Assembly: GCF_014873915.1 (NCBI RefSeq)
Contig: NZ_JADBEJ010000005.1
Coordinates: 2,356,001 to 2,420,000, forward strand
Length of the DNA stretch: 64,000 nucleotides
Origin: Amycolatopsis roodepoortensis
GTDB lineage: Bacteria; Actinomycetota; Actinomycetes; Mycobacteriales; Pseudonocardiaceae
Reading direction: 5' to 3'
Position numbers and translations under genes: made by a program. This document shows positions 52,253 through 60,727 of the stretch, piece by piece; position 1 is the stretch's first letter, and every line of letters starts with the position of its first letter. The notes beneath the pieces are model-generated. The model was not told the origin of the DNA and ran no database searches. It worked only from the letters and a program-made list of their open reading frames with translations.

Positions 52253-54526
52253 CTACAAGAACATGGGGAAGGGATTCAGCCGCTCGTAGGGAGTCGGTTC
52301 GGCGAGCCTGCCCAGGCGTACCGGTACGTCGAACAGCCGTCCGGGGGCGAAGCGGCTCCAGAACGGACGCAGCCCCGGAACGACCACCCGGACCACCGGG
52401 AGATCGATGTCGGGCCTCGTCTGGTCCAGCACCAGCGTCTCCATTCCCAGCACGGAAAGCCTCCGTACCAAGCACTCCACGTCGTCACGGACGTCGGGAC
52501 GACGGACGAACTTGAAGTCCGCGGCCCGTTTCGCCGACCGGCCGGGCGCCGGCAGCAGATACGGCTGGTTCGCGACCGTCGCGTACCGGAGCCACCGTGC
52601 CGCGTCGGGATCGTCGAGTTCGACGTCGTTCGCGAGCACCGCCGGGATCAGCTGGTTGAGCTCGCTGACCGCCCGCCGCAGCGCCGTCCTGGGATCCAGG
52701 TGGGCGCCGAAACCCATCATGACGTTTTCGCGGGGCCCGACGATACTCCTGGAAAGCGCGACCATCACCGGGACACCGAGGTCCGCCGTCAGGTCGAGGA
52801 CCCACAGTTCCCGGCCGGCGCGCGCGTACTGGCCGACCATCTCCTCGGCCCACGGGTCGTCGAACGAAGCGATGTCCACGCCGGGAACGGGAAGCCGGTT
52901 GTACCACCACAGCGCGACGGCGTCGCGTTCGACGAGTTCGAGCAGTCCCTGCAGGATCGCGTCCTCGATACTGCTTCCGGCCGCGCAACCGTTGGAGTCC
53001 GCGCGCATCCCGGTGAGCCCGCATTCCCACGGCACCCCGTAATAGAGGTACGCGGTCGGCATCAGCTTCCGGCGCTGCCGCGTGAGCGACCACAGCGGCG
53101 TCCAGTCGATGGCGGCCTCGGTGTCGAACCGTTCCGGGACGTACTGGAAGTCGGCGTGCAGGGCGTTCCACTCGGCGCGGCCCTCGTATTGACGCTCGTC
53201 GAAGAGCATGCACGAGTTCGGGTGGACGGCGTCCTCGCCGAGCGCGCGGAAGGTGTCGCGGATCCGCAGTTCGTCGCCCTGGTAGTTCGCCGAGTACCGC
53301 TCGATCGCCTCGCACAGCGCGCCGACCTCGGCGTCGATCGGGCTCGCGCCCTTGCCGCCGTTCTCCCCGCGCAGCCCGGCCTGCAACCCCGCCTCACCGC
53401 GTACGCGGCGCGCGACGTTCTTGCCGGAGTGGTACGCGTTCACGAACGCCGGCGCCCGCGGGTCGCGGGAGATCTCCTTGACGATCCCGGTGACCGGGCT
53501 GACCAGGTGGCCGTAGCGGTCGAGCACCTCGACCGGGGTGAGGGTCCGATGCCCGCCACCGCCCGACGTCGCCTTCTTGGCCTCCCGCAGCACCACCGGC
53601 TCGGCCGTCCGCGCGGCGACGATCCCCTCGTCACCGCATTCGGGGCACTGGAGGCGGCGCCGCAGTTCGTGCAGGCGCCCCTGGAGATCGAGCGTGTCCA
53701 GGATCCACACGGCCTGCTGCCCCGGATAGCGGTGTCCCGCCAGCCATTTGGACGCTTCGAGGGAGATGAGGTGCGACGCGGCCGCGGTCAGCGGCGGCAC
53801 GGCGGGCATCGGGAACGACGCGGGGCCGTCGTGCCCGAGGACCTCCTGCACGCAGGCCTCGGCGTGCCGGTGCCCCCACAGTCGGTTCGTCAGGCAGTGC
53901 CAGCAGCCGGACCGGCCGGGCTGCATGATCGGGCCGATCCACACCTGCGCGCCCGACGGCCGGGCCAGCAGCCAGGGCCGTCCGGTACGCCGGTGCTCGG
54001 CGTCGATCTCGGCCAGCCGCGGGTCGAGGTAGTCGTCGCACAGCACGATGGCCAGTTCGGACGCCGTTCCGACCACTTCGATCCCGCTCGCGGCCAGCCC
54101 GCTCGCCACCTGCGAGGTGTCGACGCCCCGGCCGACCGCGGTCAGGCTCGCCGTCGCCGGCTTCTGCCGGCTGGCCACCGCGGAGGCGTCGAGACCGCAT
54201 GCGTCCCAGTACGCGAGCGCGCGTTCGTCCCCGCTGATCTCGTCCGGGACGTGGACGGTGACCAGACCCGCCTCGACCAGCCTGGCCAGCACGCCGGTGA
54301 CCTGTTCGGCGCTCATTCCGTCCGGGCGGGCGGCCAGGAGCCCGTCAAGGTCGCGGGTGCCGTCGAGCAGGGCCGCCACCGACGCGACCTGCGCGCCGCG
54401 CATCGCGATGACCCCTTGTTCGGAGAACAGGTAGGCGCCGCTCCCCTCGTGGATCTCCGCGCGTAGATGCCGTTTGAACCCCAGCGCGCCGTTGATCGAG
54501 CCGGTCGTGGAAGATGCCTCGCGCAT
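52253..54526 (-). CDS. Fused TOMM cyclodehydratase (RRE/E1-like domain + YcaO)
   Basis: A 757-residue fusion of partner and YcaO proteins. Residues about 10-90 form a winged-helix RiPP-recognition region (FKRHLRAEIHEGSGAYLFSEQGV). Residues about 120-300 are E1-like, with zinc-type CWHC (208, 211) and CPEC (294, 297). From about 325 on is YcaO: KNVARRVRGEAGLQAGLRGENGGKG, GALCEAIERYSANYQGDE, CAAGSSIEDAILQGLLELVERDA. The C-terminus ends NPFPMFL, the Pro-rich tail that YcaO cyclodehydratases put into the active site. It converts Cys/Ser/Thr of a precursor to azolines using ATP. No precursor is adjacent. It is divergent from SARP copy 2, a likely activator. Confidence 0.93.
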   Translation of the reverse strand: MREASSTTGSINGALGFKRHLRAEIHEGSGAYLFSEQGVIAMRGAQVASVAALLDGTRDLDGLLAARPDGMSAEQVTGVLARLVEAGLVTVHVPDEISGDERALAYWDACGLDASAVASRQKPATASLTAVGRGVDTSQVASGLAASGIEVVGTASELAIVLCDDYLDPRLAEIDAEHRRTGRPWLLARPSGAQVWIGPIMQPGRSGCWHCLTNRLWGHRHAEACVQEVLGHDGPASFPMPAVPPLTAAASHLISLEASKWLAGHRYPGQQAVWILDTLDLQGRLHELRRRLQCPECGDEGIVAARTAEPVVLREAKKATSGGGGHRTLTPVEVLDRYGHLVSPVTGIVKEISRDPRAPAFVNAYHSGKNVARRVRGEAGLQAGLRGENGGKGASPIDAEVGALCEAIERYSANYQGDELRIRDTFRALGEDAVHPNSCMLFDERQYEGRAEWNALHADFQYVPERFDTEAAIDWTPLWSLTRQRRKLMPTAYLYYGVPWECGLTGMRADSNGCAAGSSIEDAILQGLLELVERDAVALWWYNRLPVPGVDIASFDDPWAEEMVGQYARAGRELWVLDLTADLGVPVMVALSRSIVGPRENVMMGFGAHLDPRTALRRAVSELNQLIPAVLANDVELDDPDAARWLRYATVANQPYLLPAPGRSAKRAADFKFVRRPDVRDDVECLVRRLSVLGMETLVLDQTRPDIDLPVVRVVVPGLRPFWSRFAPGRLFDVPVRLGRLAEPTPYERLNPFPMFL

Positions 54527-54748
54527 GAAGACCCCCAGTAGGTCTGGTTCGATTCTCGAATCCTGCTCGGCGGGCTCCACCCCGGCCAGTGCGCGATTCA
54601 CGCCTCGGATATGAAAAACCCACGTTCTTCCGGGACGCACGCACGCGACAGCTGGTGGACGGCTCACTGGCCCGCGCCGGGGCGCTCTGCCACTGTCGAA
54701 GTACTGGGAATCAGGTCTCGACGCGTATCGAGCTGGAGGGCGCTTGCG
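54527..54748. promoter_or_regulatory. Divergent promoter region TOMM operon / SARP copy 2
   Basis: A 222-bp gap between two divergent starts, hence promoters in both directions. Short frames in it have no credible ribosome binding site, so no TOMM precursor is found here. Confidence 0.5.
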
Positions 54749-55588
54749 ATGTACACCGGATCACGATTAGCGGACACGCACCACGGCTCGGCACCCAACC
54801 CGATTCCGGTCACGCCCGCAAGCCCCCTCCGTTTCACCCTCCTCGGCCCGCTCGAACTCGTGCGGGACGGGATCGACTACGCGCCGACGACACCGAAGCT
54901 GTTGCAGGTGCTCGCCATGCTGGTGATGAGCCCGGGGAAGATCGTCCCCATCGACACGATCGTGCGGGAACTGTGGGCCGACGACCCGCCGCGCAGCGTC
55001 CGCACCACCATGCACACCTACGTCTACCAGCTGCGCAAGTGCATCGAGGAGAACGAGCTCGCCCCGTACGGGGAGACCATGCTGGCGACGAAACCGCCGG
55101 GGTACGTGTTCCGGATCGCCCCCGAGCAGGTGGACGTCTTCGAGTTCCAGGAGCTGCAGCAGCGGGGCCGGGAGCTGCAACTGCGAGGCGAGCACGCCGA
55201 AGCGGCGAAGGCCTTCCGTTCCGCGCTCGCCCTGTGGTCGGGCCCGCCGCTCGCGAACGTCCACTGTGGACCGGTGCTGTCGGCGTACTCGGTCGATCTG
55301 GTCGAGCAGCGGCGCAGCACGCTGCACCTGCGGATCGAGGCGGACATCGCGGCCGGGATGCGGCACGAGCTGATCGGCGAACTGCGGTCCCTCGTCGCCG
55401 CGAACCCGCTGGACGAGGCCCTGCACGGGCAGCTGATCCGCGTGCTCGGCCGCAGCGGGCGGCGTTCCGACGCGCTAGCCACGTACCGTCAGGTGCGGAC
55501 CCGGCTCAACCACGAACTCGGCGTCGAACCCTGTGACGAACTGCAGGTACTGCACCACGGCCTGCTGTCCGAGGGTGAACCCGCGTGA
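54749..55588 (+). CDS. SARP-family pathway activator, copy 2
   Basis: A 279-residue SARP: winged-helix DNA-binding domain (RFTLLGPLELVRDG...TPKLLQVLAMLVMSPG...LWADDPPRSVRTTMHTYVYQLRK) and activation domain (RELQLRGEHAEAAKAFRSALALWSGPPLANVHCGP). It is closely similar to the protein at 21014, including the ALWSGPPLANxHCGP block. GGAGGG precedes the ATG at 54749. It is divergent from the TOMM operon and followed directly by its HxlR-SCP2 partner. Confidence 0.9.
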   Translation: MYTGSRLADTHHGSAPNPIPVTPASPLRFTLLGPLELVRDGIDYAPTTPKLLQVLAMLVMSPGKIVPIDTIVRELWADDPPRSVRTTMHTYVYQLRKCIEENELAPYGETMLATKPPGYVFRIAPEQVDVFEFQELQQRGRELQLRGEHAEAAKAFRSALALWSGPPLANVHCGPVLSAYSVDLVEQRRSTLHLRIEADIAAGMRHELIGELRSLVAANPLDEALHGQLIRVLGRSGRRSDALATYRQVRTRLNHELGVEPCDELQVLHHGLLSEGEPA

Positions 55589-55629
55589 ACACCACTCCCC
55601 GCAACGGAAACGAAAGTGAGGATCGACGG

Positions 55630-56316
55630 ATGAGCATTCGTACCTATGGACAGTTCTGCGGTCTGGCCAGGGCGCTGGAGATCATCGGCGAACGCTGGTC
55701 GCTGCTGATCGTCCGTGACCTCGTCCTCGGCCCGAAGCGGTTCACCGAGCTGCAGGCCGGCCTGCCCAAGATCCCGCCGAGCACGCTGTCCGCGCGGCTC
55801 AACGAACTCGAGCAGTCCGGGGTGCTCCGCCGCCGACTGCTCCCCCAGCTCGACGCCGCGGTCGTCTACGAACTCACCGAGTACGGCAGCGAACTCGACC
55901 AGATCGTGCTGGACCTCGGGCTCTGGGGTGCCCGGTCGCTCGGGCAGCCGTCCGCCGACGACGTCTTCACCCTGGACTCGGCGATCCTCTCGCTGTACAC
56001 GACCTTCCGGAGCGAAAAGGCCAAGGGCGTCCAGGTCACCTACGAACTGCGCTACCCGGGCGAGATGATCCTGCACGCGATCGTCGAGGACGGCGCGCTC
56101 AAGGTCGCGGAGGGCGCGCACCCCGGCGCCGACGCGGTCATCGAACCGCTCGGCCCGTTCATCAAGGACCTCCTGACCGGGGACCTCACCGCCGCCGACG
56201 CGACGCGGACCGGCAAGATCCGCCTCGAAGGCGCCTTCGAATACCTCGAACTGTTCGCGGAATTGTTCCACATTCCGGCGGCTCCGAAAGTGACCGAAGG
56301 AATCGTCGTCCGTTGA
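55630..56316 (+). CDS. HxlR-type regulator fused to SCP2-like domain, copy 2
   Basis: A 228-residue paralogue of the protein at 21874 with the same length and domain order: HxlR winged helix (CGLARALEIIGERWSLLIVRDLVLGPKRFTELQAGLPKIP) and SCP2-like half (GVQVTYELRYPGEMILHAIVEDGALKVAEG). The ATG at 55630 matches the paralogue's start; a GTG at 55585 overlapping the SARP stop (GTGA) would add 15 residues. Probably senses a lipid-like or polyene ligand; that is inference from the SCP2 fold. Confidence 0.86.
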   Translation: MSIRTYGQFCGLARALEIIGERWSLLIVRDLVLGPKRFTELQAGLPKIPPSTLSARLNELEQSGVLRRRLLPQLDAAVVYELTEYGSELDQIVLDLGLWGARSLGQPSADDVFTLDSAILSLYTTFRSEKAKGVQVTYELRYPGEMILHAIVEDGALKVAEGAHPGADAVIEPLGPFIKDLLTGDLTAADATRTGKIRLEGAFEYLELFAELFHIPAAPKVTEGIVVR

Positions 56317-56431
56317 GCCATCCGGCGTAATACCGCAGGTCGGATCAGCAATCCGGAGTAACGGAAACCTCCGGATCGCGGGCTATCGTCAAGATCCGTC
56401 ACCGGTCGGTCTTTCGTCATAGGAGCCCTTC

Positions 56432-57007
56432 ATGGCCACACTCGATTCGCGTCCGGGTCCACTCGCCGCGCTCAACGGGAAATACCACCGCGCGGCGCTT
56501 CTCTCCTTCGCGGTGGTGGTCGTGGCGCACTGGGCGGAACACCTGGTGCAGGCGTTCCAGATCTACGCCCTGGGCTGGAAGACCCCGGACGCGCGTGGCG
56601 TGCTCGGGATCCCCTTCCCGAAACTGATCAGCTCCGAATGGCTGCACTACGGCTACGCCATCGTCATGCTGGTCTTCCTGTTCGCCCTGCGCAAAGGTTT
56701 CGCCGGCCGGTCGCGGCAGTGGTGGAACCTGGCGCTCGGGTTGCAGTTCTGGCACCACATCGAACACCTGCTCCTGCTGATCCAGGCGCAGAGCGGCTGG
56801 CGCCTCGGCGGCGGCACCGCGCCGAGCAGCAGCATCCAGCTGTTCATCCCGCGCGTGGAACTGCACCTGTTCTACAACACGATCGTCACCATCCCGATGA
56901 TCATCGCGATGATCGTGCACCGGAAGGCCCCCGCCGCCGAGCGGGAGCTGACCGGATGCACGTGCTCGCCCGAAAGCCGGCGCGAGCTGGCGACCGCGGC
57001 GTCGTGA
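56432..57007 (+). CDS. His-rich multi-pass membrane protein
   Basis: A 191-residue membrane protein with four or five helices. Helices carry paired His residues (VVAHWAEHLVQ, FWHHIEHLLLLI, LHLFYN), a pattern seen in metal- or heme-binding membrane proteins. I do not recognise a named family. It overlaps the CopC-CopD gene by 4 bp (GTGA), so a copper or heme role is plausible. A cytosolic C-terminal tail contains CTCSPES. Confidence 0.7.
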   Translation: MATLDSRPGPLAALNGKYHRAALLSFAVVVVAHWAEHLVQAFQIYALGWKTPDARGVLGIPFPKLISSEWLHYGYAIVMLVFLFALRKGFAGRSRQWWNLALGLQFWHHIEHLLLLIQAQSGWRLGGGTAPSSSIQLFIPRVELHLFYNTIVTIPMIIAMIVHRKAPAAERELTGCTCSPESRRELATAAS

Positions 57008-58338
57008 CCAGGAGGCTCTTCGCGCTACTGGCGTTGCTGGCGGCGTGTTTCGGGGTCGCGGTGCTCACCGCGGCCCCGGCCTCGGCCCACGTCGAACTCC
57101 TTTCCTCGAACCCCGCCGACGGCGCCCGGCTCACCTCGGCCCCCGCCCGGGTCTCGCTCACCCTGTCGGAGAACATCGGCATCCAGCCGAACTCGATCAA
57201 GGTGCTCGACCAGCAGGGCACCGACGTGGTGGCCGGCCCGGTGTTCCAGCCGGGCGAGGTCGCCGAAGAGGTCGCCGTCGGACTGGAGCCCGATCTTCCC
57301 GACGGCAGTTACCTCGTCGAGTACGCCTTCGTCTCGACCGATTCGCATCCGGTGCGCGGCACGATCGCCTTCGTGATCGGCACCGGCCCCCTGATCACGT
57401 CGGCGGGCGCGGTGTCCGCCTCCACCGGGACCGATCCGGTGACCGACGCGCTGTTCACCACCTTCCGCTGGGGCTCCTTCGGCGGTGTCGCGCTGCTGGG
57501 CGGACTGGTGTTCCTGCTGGTCTGCCGCCCGGAGGGCCGCACCGATCCGTCGGCGCGGAAGCTGACCACCGCGGGCATCTGGGTCTCCGGGGTCACGGCC
57601 GTGGCCGGATTCCTGCTGCAAGGCCCGTACGTCGCGGGCCGCGGGGCGGGCGCGATCTTCGACCCGGCGCTGATCGAGGCGACGCTGCGGGTGGCGTACG
57701 GGAAGCTCCTGCTCCTGCGCCTGGCCGCGATCGTCGCGCTCGCCGTGATCGTACGGCGGCTGCTCGCGGGCGACCTGCCGGACCGGCTGCGCTCGCGCTA
57801 CGAGAACCTCGGCATCGCCGCCGGGTTCATCGTGATGCTGAGCTTCTCCGCCACGGGGCACGCGGTGGCCGACAAGATCATGTTCCTCTCGGTCAGCGCC
57901 GACCTGGCACATTTCGGCGCGATGGCCGTCTGGGTCGGCGGGCTGATCCAGCTGGCCGTGCTCCTGCGCGGCAGGGCTTCGGCATCCGAAGCCGAGCCGG
58001 CGCTGGCGCGGTTCCACCCGATCGCCACCCGGTCGATCGTGATCATGGTGGTCAGCGGCGCCTACCTCGGCTTCCGGCTCGTGCCGTCGGTCGAGGCGCT
58101 CTGGACGTCGGCCTACGGCATCCTCTTCGTGGCGAAGCTGACCGGGTTCGCCACGTTGCTGCTGGTGGCGAACGTGAGCCGCAACGCCGTGCGACGCGGG
58201 ATCTCCGGGCGCGGCGGCACCGGTGTGGTGACCGCCGACCTGCGGAAACTGCGGATCAGCGTCGGGGTCGAGGTGCTGATCGTCGCCGTGGTGCTCGCGC
58301 TGGCCGCGGCGTTGTCCTCGATGTCCCCGACCGGCTGA
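57004..58338 (+). CDS. CopC-CopD fusion copper transport protein
   Basis: A 444-residue protein starting at GTG. A signal peptide (RRLFALLALLAACFGVAVL, cut after ASA) exposes an N-terminal His of HVELLSSNPADGARL, the copper site of CopC-domain proteins. The CopC domain runs to about residue 125 (DSHPVRG) and is followed by eight or so helices of a CopD domain. It imports or hands over copper at the membrane. It is coupled to the His-rich membrane protein upstream. Confidence 0.88.
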   Translation: MTRRLFALLALLAACFGVAVLTAAPASAHVELLSSNPADGARLTSAPARVSLTLSENIGIQPNSIKVLDQQGTDVVAGPVFQPGEVAEEVAVGLEPDLPDGSYLVEYAFVSTDSHPVRGTIAFVIGTGPLITSAGAVSASTGTDPVTDALFTTFRWGSFGGVALLGGLVFLLVCRPEGRTDPSARKLTTAGIWVSGVTAVAGFLLQGPYVAGRGAGAIFDPALIEATLRVAYGKLLLLRLAAIVALAVIVRRLLAGDLPDRLRSRYENLGIAAGFIVMLSFSATGHAVADKIMFLSVSADLAHFGAMAVWVGGLIQLAVLLRGRASASEAEPALARFHPIATRSIVIMVVSGAYLGFRLVPSVEALWTSAYGILFVAKLTGFATLLLVANVSRNAVRRGISGRGGTGVVTADLRKLRISVGVEVLIVAVVLALAAALSSMSPTG

Positions 58339-59034
58339 TCACCGTTCGATCTCCTCCTCCGGCGGGGCGAACGGCCCCCAGGTGAAGGCCCGGAGCCACG
58401 GCTCGGGATCGCCAAGCCAGTCCATGGCGGCGATCTGGGCCGGGCTCCGGCGCCCGGCGAGCGACCGGTACAGGTCCACGGGCGCACCCGAAAGCACCGC
58501 CGCGACCGGCTCGGTACCCGCGATCCAGGTCGCGCCTTCGGTCTCGATCCGCATCCCCGGCAGTCCGTGCCTGCCGAGCGAATCGCCGAGGCCGCGGACG
58601 AGCACTTCGAATGCCCGCAGCCAGGCGGGGTGCGCCCCGGGCGGCGGAACGCCGAGCGCGTACCGGAGATCGAGCTCGTGGGTGAAGGCGTCCATCACCA
58701 TGATGTCGCCGCGGCCCTTCCCGTCGCCGTCGGCGGCGAGGAGGGTGTCGGCCTCGGGGCCGCGTTCGAGCCAGAGTTTCAGCACCTCGGCAGCCGACGC
58801 CGGCTCCGGCACCGGGCAGGCCTCGCCACCGAACCGGGTGATCACCCGGTCGCAGATCTCGGCCAGATGCGCGACCAGCTCCCGGACGGTCCACTGTGGA
58901 CAAGCCGGGACGGCCCGCCCGGCGGCACCGGCGTGATCGGCGAGCAAGATCGCGAAGTTCTCTCTGACCTGCCGATACCCTTCGGCCGCTGTCGCCGTAT
59001 TCCAGCCAGGGACCCGAATTCGGCTGCTCGTCAC
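58339..59034 (-). CDS. Maleylpyruvate isomerase-type (mycothiol-dependent) protein
   Basis: A 231-residue DinB/MDMPI-fold protein: PQWTVRELVAHLAEICDRV is the N-terminal domain signature with metal-ligand His, and DAFTHELDLRYALG holds a second His motif. In actinomycetes such proteins use mycothiol as cofactor. The substrate is unknown. GGAGGT precedes the GTG at 59034. It meets the CopCD gene end to end. Confidence 0.78.
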   Translation of the reverse strand: MTSSRIRVPGWNTATAAEGYRQVRENFAILLADHAGAAGRAVPACPQWTVRELVAHLAEICDRVITRFGGEACPVPEPASAAEVLKLWLERGPEADTLLAADGDGKGRGDIMVMDAFTHELDLRYALGVPPPGAHPAWLRAFEVLVRGLGDSLGRHGLPGMRIETEGATWIAGTEPVAAVLSGAPVDLYRSLAGRRSPAQIAAMDWLGDPEPWLRAFTWGPFAPPEEEIER

Positions 59035-59247
59035 GCGACCACCTCCAGTAGGGGTAAGCGATGGTCGTCCATTCTCCCACCGGTTCGCCGGCTTCACTCT
59101 TCTTCCCGCTTGCGCGTACCGTTCAACGCAAAGACCACCCACCCGTGGCGCGTGTCGCCGCGGCTTCAGGCACACTGGTCGGTGAAAGCCCCGTGTGGCA
59201 AGAGAAAGCGCCCAATGGCGACACATCGACCACTGTGGAGGTGACCA

Positions 59248-59916
59248 ATGGAGATGCCCGGCTTCGATCTGGCGTGGCGTGGTTTCGATCGCGCGCAGGT
59301 CCGGGAATTCGTTCGCGAGGTGGAAGCCGAACTACGACGAGTGGAAGCCGAACGCGACGAGGCCCTCCGCCGCGAAGAGGTTCTCGCCGCCGAACTCACC
59401 GGCGCGCGCGAGGACATTCGCGAATTGAAGGCCACGGTCGACCGGATCAGCCGTGTCCCGATCGCGCCGGACGCGCTGCAGGAGCGCTCGCGCCGGATGC
59501 TCGAACTCACCCGCGAAGAAGCCGAGGACATCACCGCGCGCGCCGCCGAGCAGGCCGCCAAGGCCGAGGCGGAACGCAAACGGGTCGCCGAAGACTTCGA
59601 GCTAGCCATGTCGCTGCGTCGCGCGGAGGCGATGCGCGCGCTCGCCGCACAGGACGAAGCCGCGCAGGCCCGGGCGAAACGATTGCTCGACGACGCCGCC
59701 GCGGAGAGCGAGCGCCTGGTCGCCGAGGCGCGGCAGAAGGCCGATGTGGCCCTCCGCCTGCGCGACGACGTGCTGAAACAGCTGGTCGGCTGCCGAGAAC
59801 TGCTCACCGAGGCCGGTTCGGTACTGGCCGTGTCACCCACACCGAAACCGGAAGTGCCCGTTCAGCGCCGGAGCAGGCCCGAAGCCCGCACCGGCACCGA
59901 AGCGGCCGCGACCTAA
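59248..59916 (+). CDS. DivIVA-like coiled-coil protein
   Basis: A 222-residue protein. The start FDLAWRGFDRAQVREFVREVEAELRRVEAERD is a DivIVA-type domain, followed by a long Glu/Ala/Arg coiled coil to about residue 185 and a basic tail. It may localise to cell poles or septa. No cell-division gene is nearby. The last 4 bp overlap the convergent YciI gene. Confidence 0.75.
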   Translation: MEMPGFDLAWRGFDRAQVREFVREVEAELRRVEAERDEALRREEVLAAELTGAREDIRELKATVDRISRVPIAPDALQERSRRMLELTREEAEDITARAAEQAAKAEAERKRVAEDFELAMSLRRAEAMRALAAQDEAAQARAKRLLDDAAAESERLVAEARQKADVALRLRDDVLKQLVGCRELLTEAGSVLAVSPTPKPEVPVQRRSRPEARTGTEAAAT

Positions 59917-60275
59917 GCGGGGTCACCCGAGGAGAACACCACCGGCCGGATCTCCATCGCGTTGATGTGCGCGTCCGGGATCTGGCCCGCGATCTCGATC
60001 GCCCGCTCCTTGCTGTCGCATTCGACCAGGTAGAAGCCGGCCAGGTACTCCTTCGACTCCGCGAACGGGCCGTCGGTGACCACCGGGACGCCGTCACGCA
60101 CCCGGACCACCGTGCTCTCCTTCGGCTCCGCCAGCGCCTGCGTCCCCAGCAGTTCGCCGCTCTCGGTGAGCTTCTTCATGAAAGGGTCGATGCGGGCGAC
60201 CACCTCGTCGCGCTCCTCCTCGGGGAGGGCGTCCCAGGCGGCAGGGTTCATGGTGATCATGATCATGTACTTCAT
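59913..60275 (-). CDS. YciI-like (DGPF domain) protein
   Basis: A 120-residue ferredoxin-like fold protein: MKYMIMITMNPAAWDALPEEE start, VTDGPFAESKEYLAGFYLVEC with the DGPF motif, and PDAHINAMEIRPV end. In actinomycetes these genes often travel with ECF sigma factors; here none is adjacent. Function unknown. Confidence 0.85.
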   Translation of the reverse strand: MKYMIMITMNPAAWDALPEEERDEVVARIDPFMKKLTESGELLGTQALAEPKESTVVRVRDGVPVVTDGPFAESKEYLAGFYLVECDSKERAIEIAGQIPDAHINAMEIRPVVFSSGDPA

Positions 60276-60387
60276 CGGTGTTCCTCCTGGTCGTCCGGCG
60301 GCCGGTGCCCCGGCCACTCACGCAGGAGTCGGAGCCGCCGGATCGTCCTCGACATCCTGGCATCCTGGAATTCGGCCGACCCACGCA

Positions 60388-60406
60388 TATACGTGGGGAG
60401 GGTATA
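60388..60406. promoter_or_regulatory. Candidate CsoR operator in csoR promoter
   Basis: TATAC-N9-GTATA with a G-rich centre, 40 bp upstream of csoR. It resembles the site at 63324, consistent with autoregulation. Confidence 0.55.
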
Positions 60407-60445
60407 GTGGTCGAAGACAGGGAACGACGAGAGAACGGGTGCGGA

Positions 60446-60727
60446 ATGACGGGCTACGGCACCGAGCGGGAGGCCTATCTCAAGCGCCTGCGCCGGATCG
60501 AAGGACAGATCCGCGGCTTGCAGCGGATGGTGGAAGAGGACAAGTACTGCATCGACATCCTGACCCAGGTGTCCGCGGCCACGAAGGCACTGCAGTCGTT
60601 CTCCCTCGAACTGCTGGACGAGCACCTCGCCACCTGCGTGGTCCACGCCGCCGCCGCGGGCGGTGAAGAGGCCGACCTCAAGGTCCGGGAGGCGTCCGAC
60701 GCCATCGCCCGGCTGGTCCGGTCCTGA
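60446..60727 (+). CDS. csoR: Copper-sensing repressor CsoR
   Basis: A 93-residue DUF156-family repressor. Cu(I) ligands are all present: Cys35 (KYCIDIL), His60 and Cys64 (DEHLATCVV). LKRLRRIEGQIRGLQRM is the N-terminal DNA-contact helix. It should repress the convergent copper operon and its own gene until Cu(I) binds. Its 3' end overlaps the copA-like gene by 50 bp on the opposite strand. Confidence 0.92.
   Translation: MTGYGTEREAYLKRLRRIEGQIRGLQRMVEEDKYCIDILTQVSAATKALQSFSLELLDEHLATCVVHAAAAGGEEADLKVREASDAIARLVRS

Noticed and set aside
54527..54748. Search for a TOMM precursor directly upstream of the cyclodehydratase
   Set aside because: No short frame with a ribosome binding site and a Cys/Ser/Thr-rich tail was found in this gap or in 50607-50749.
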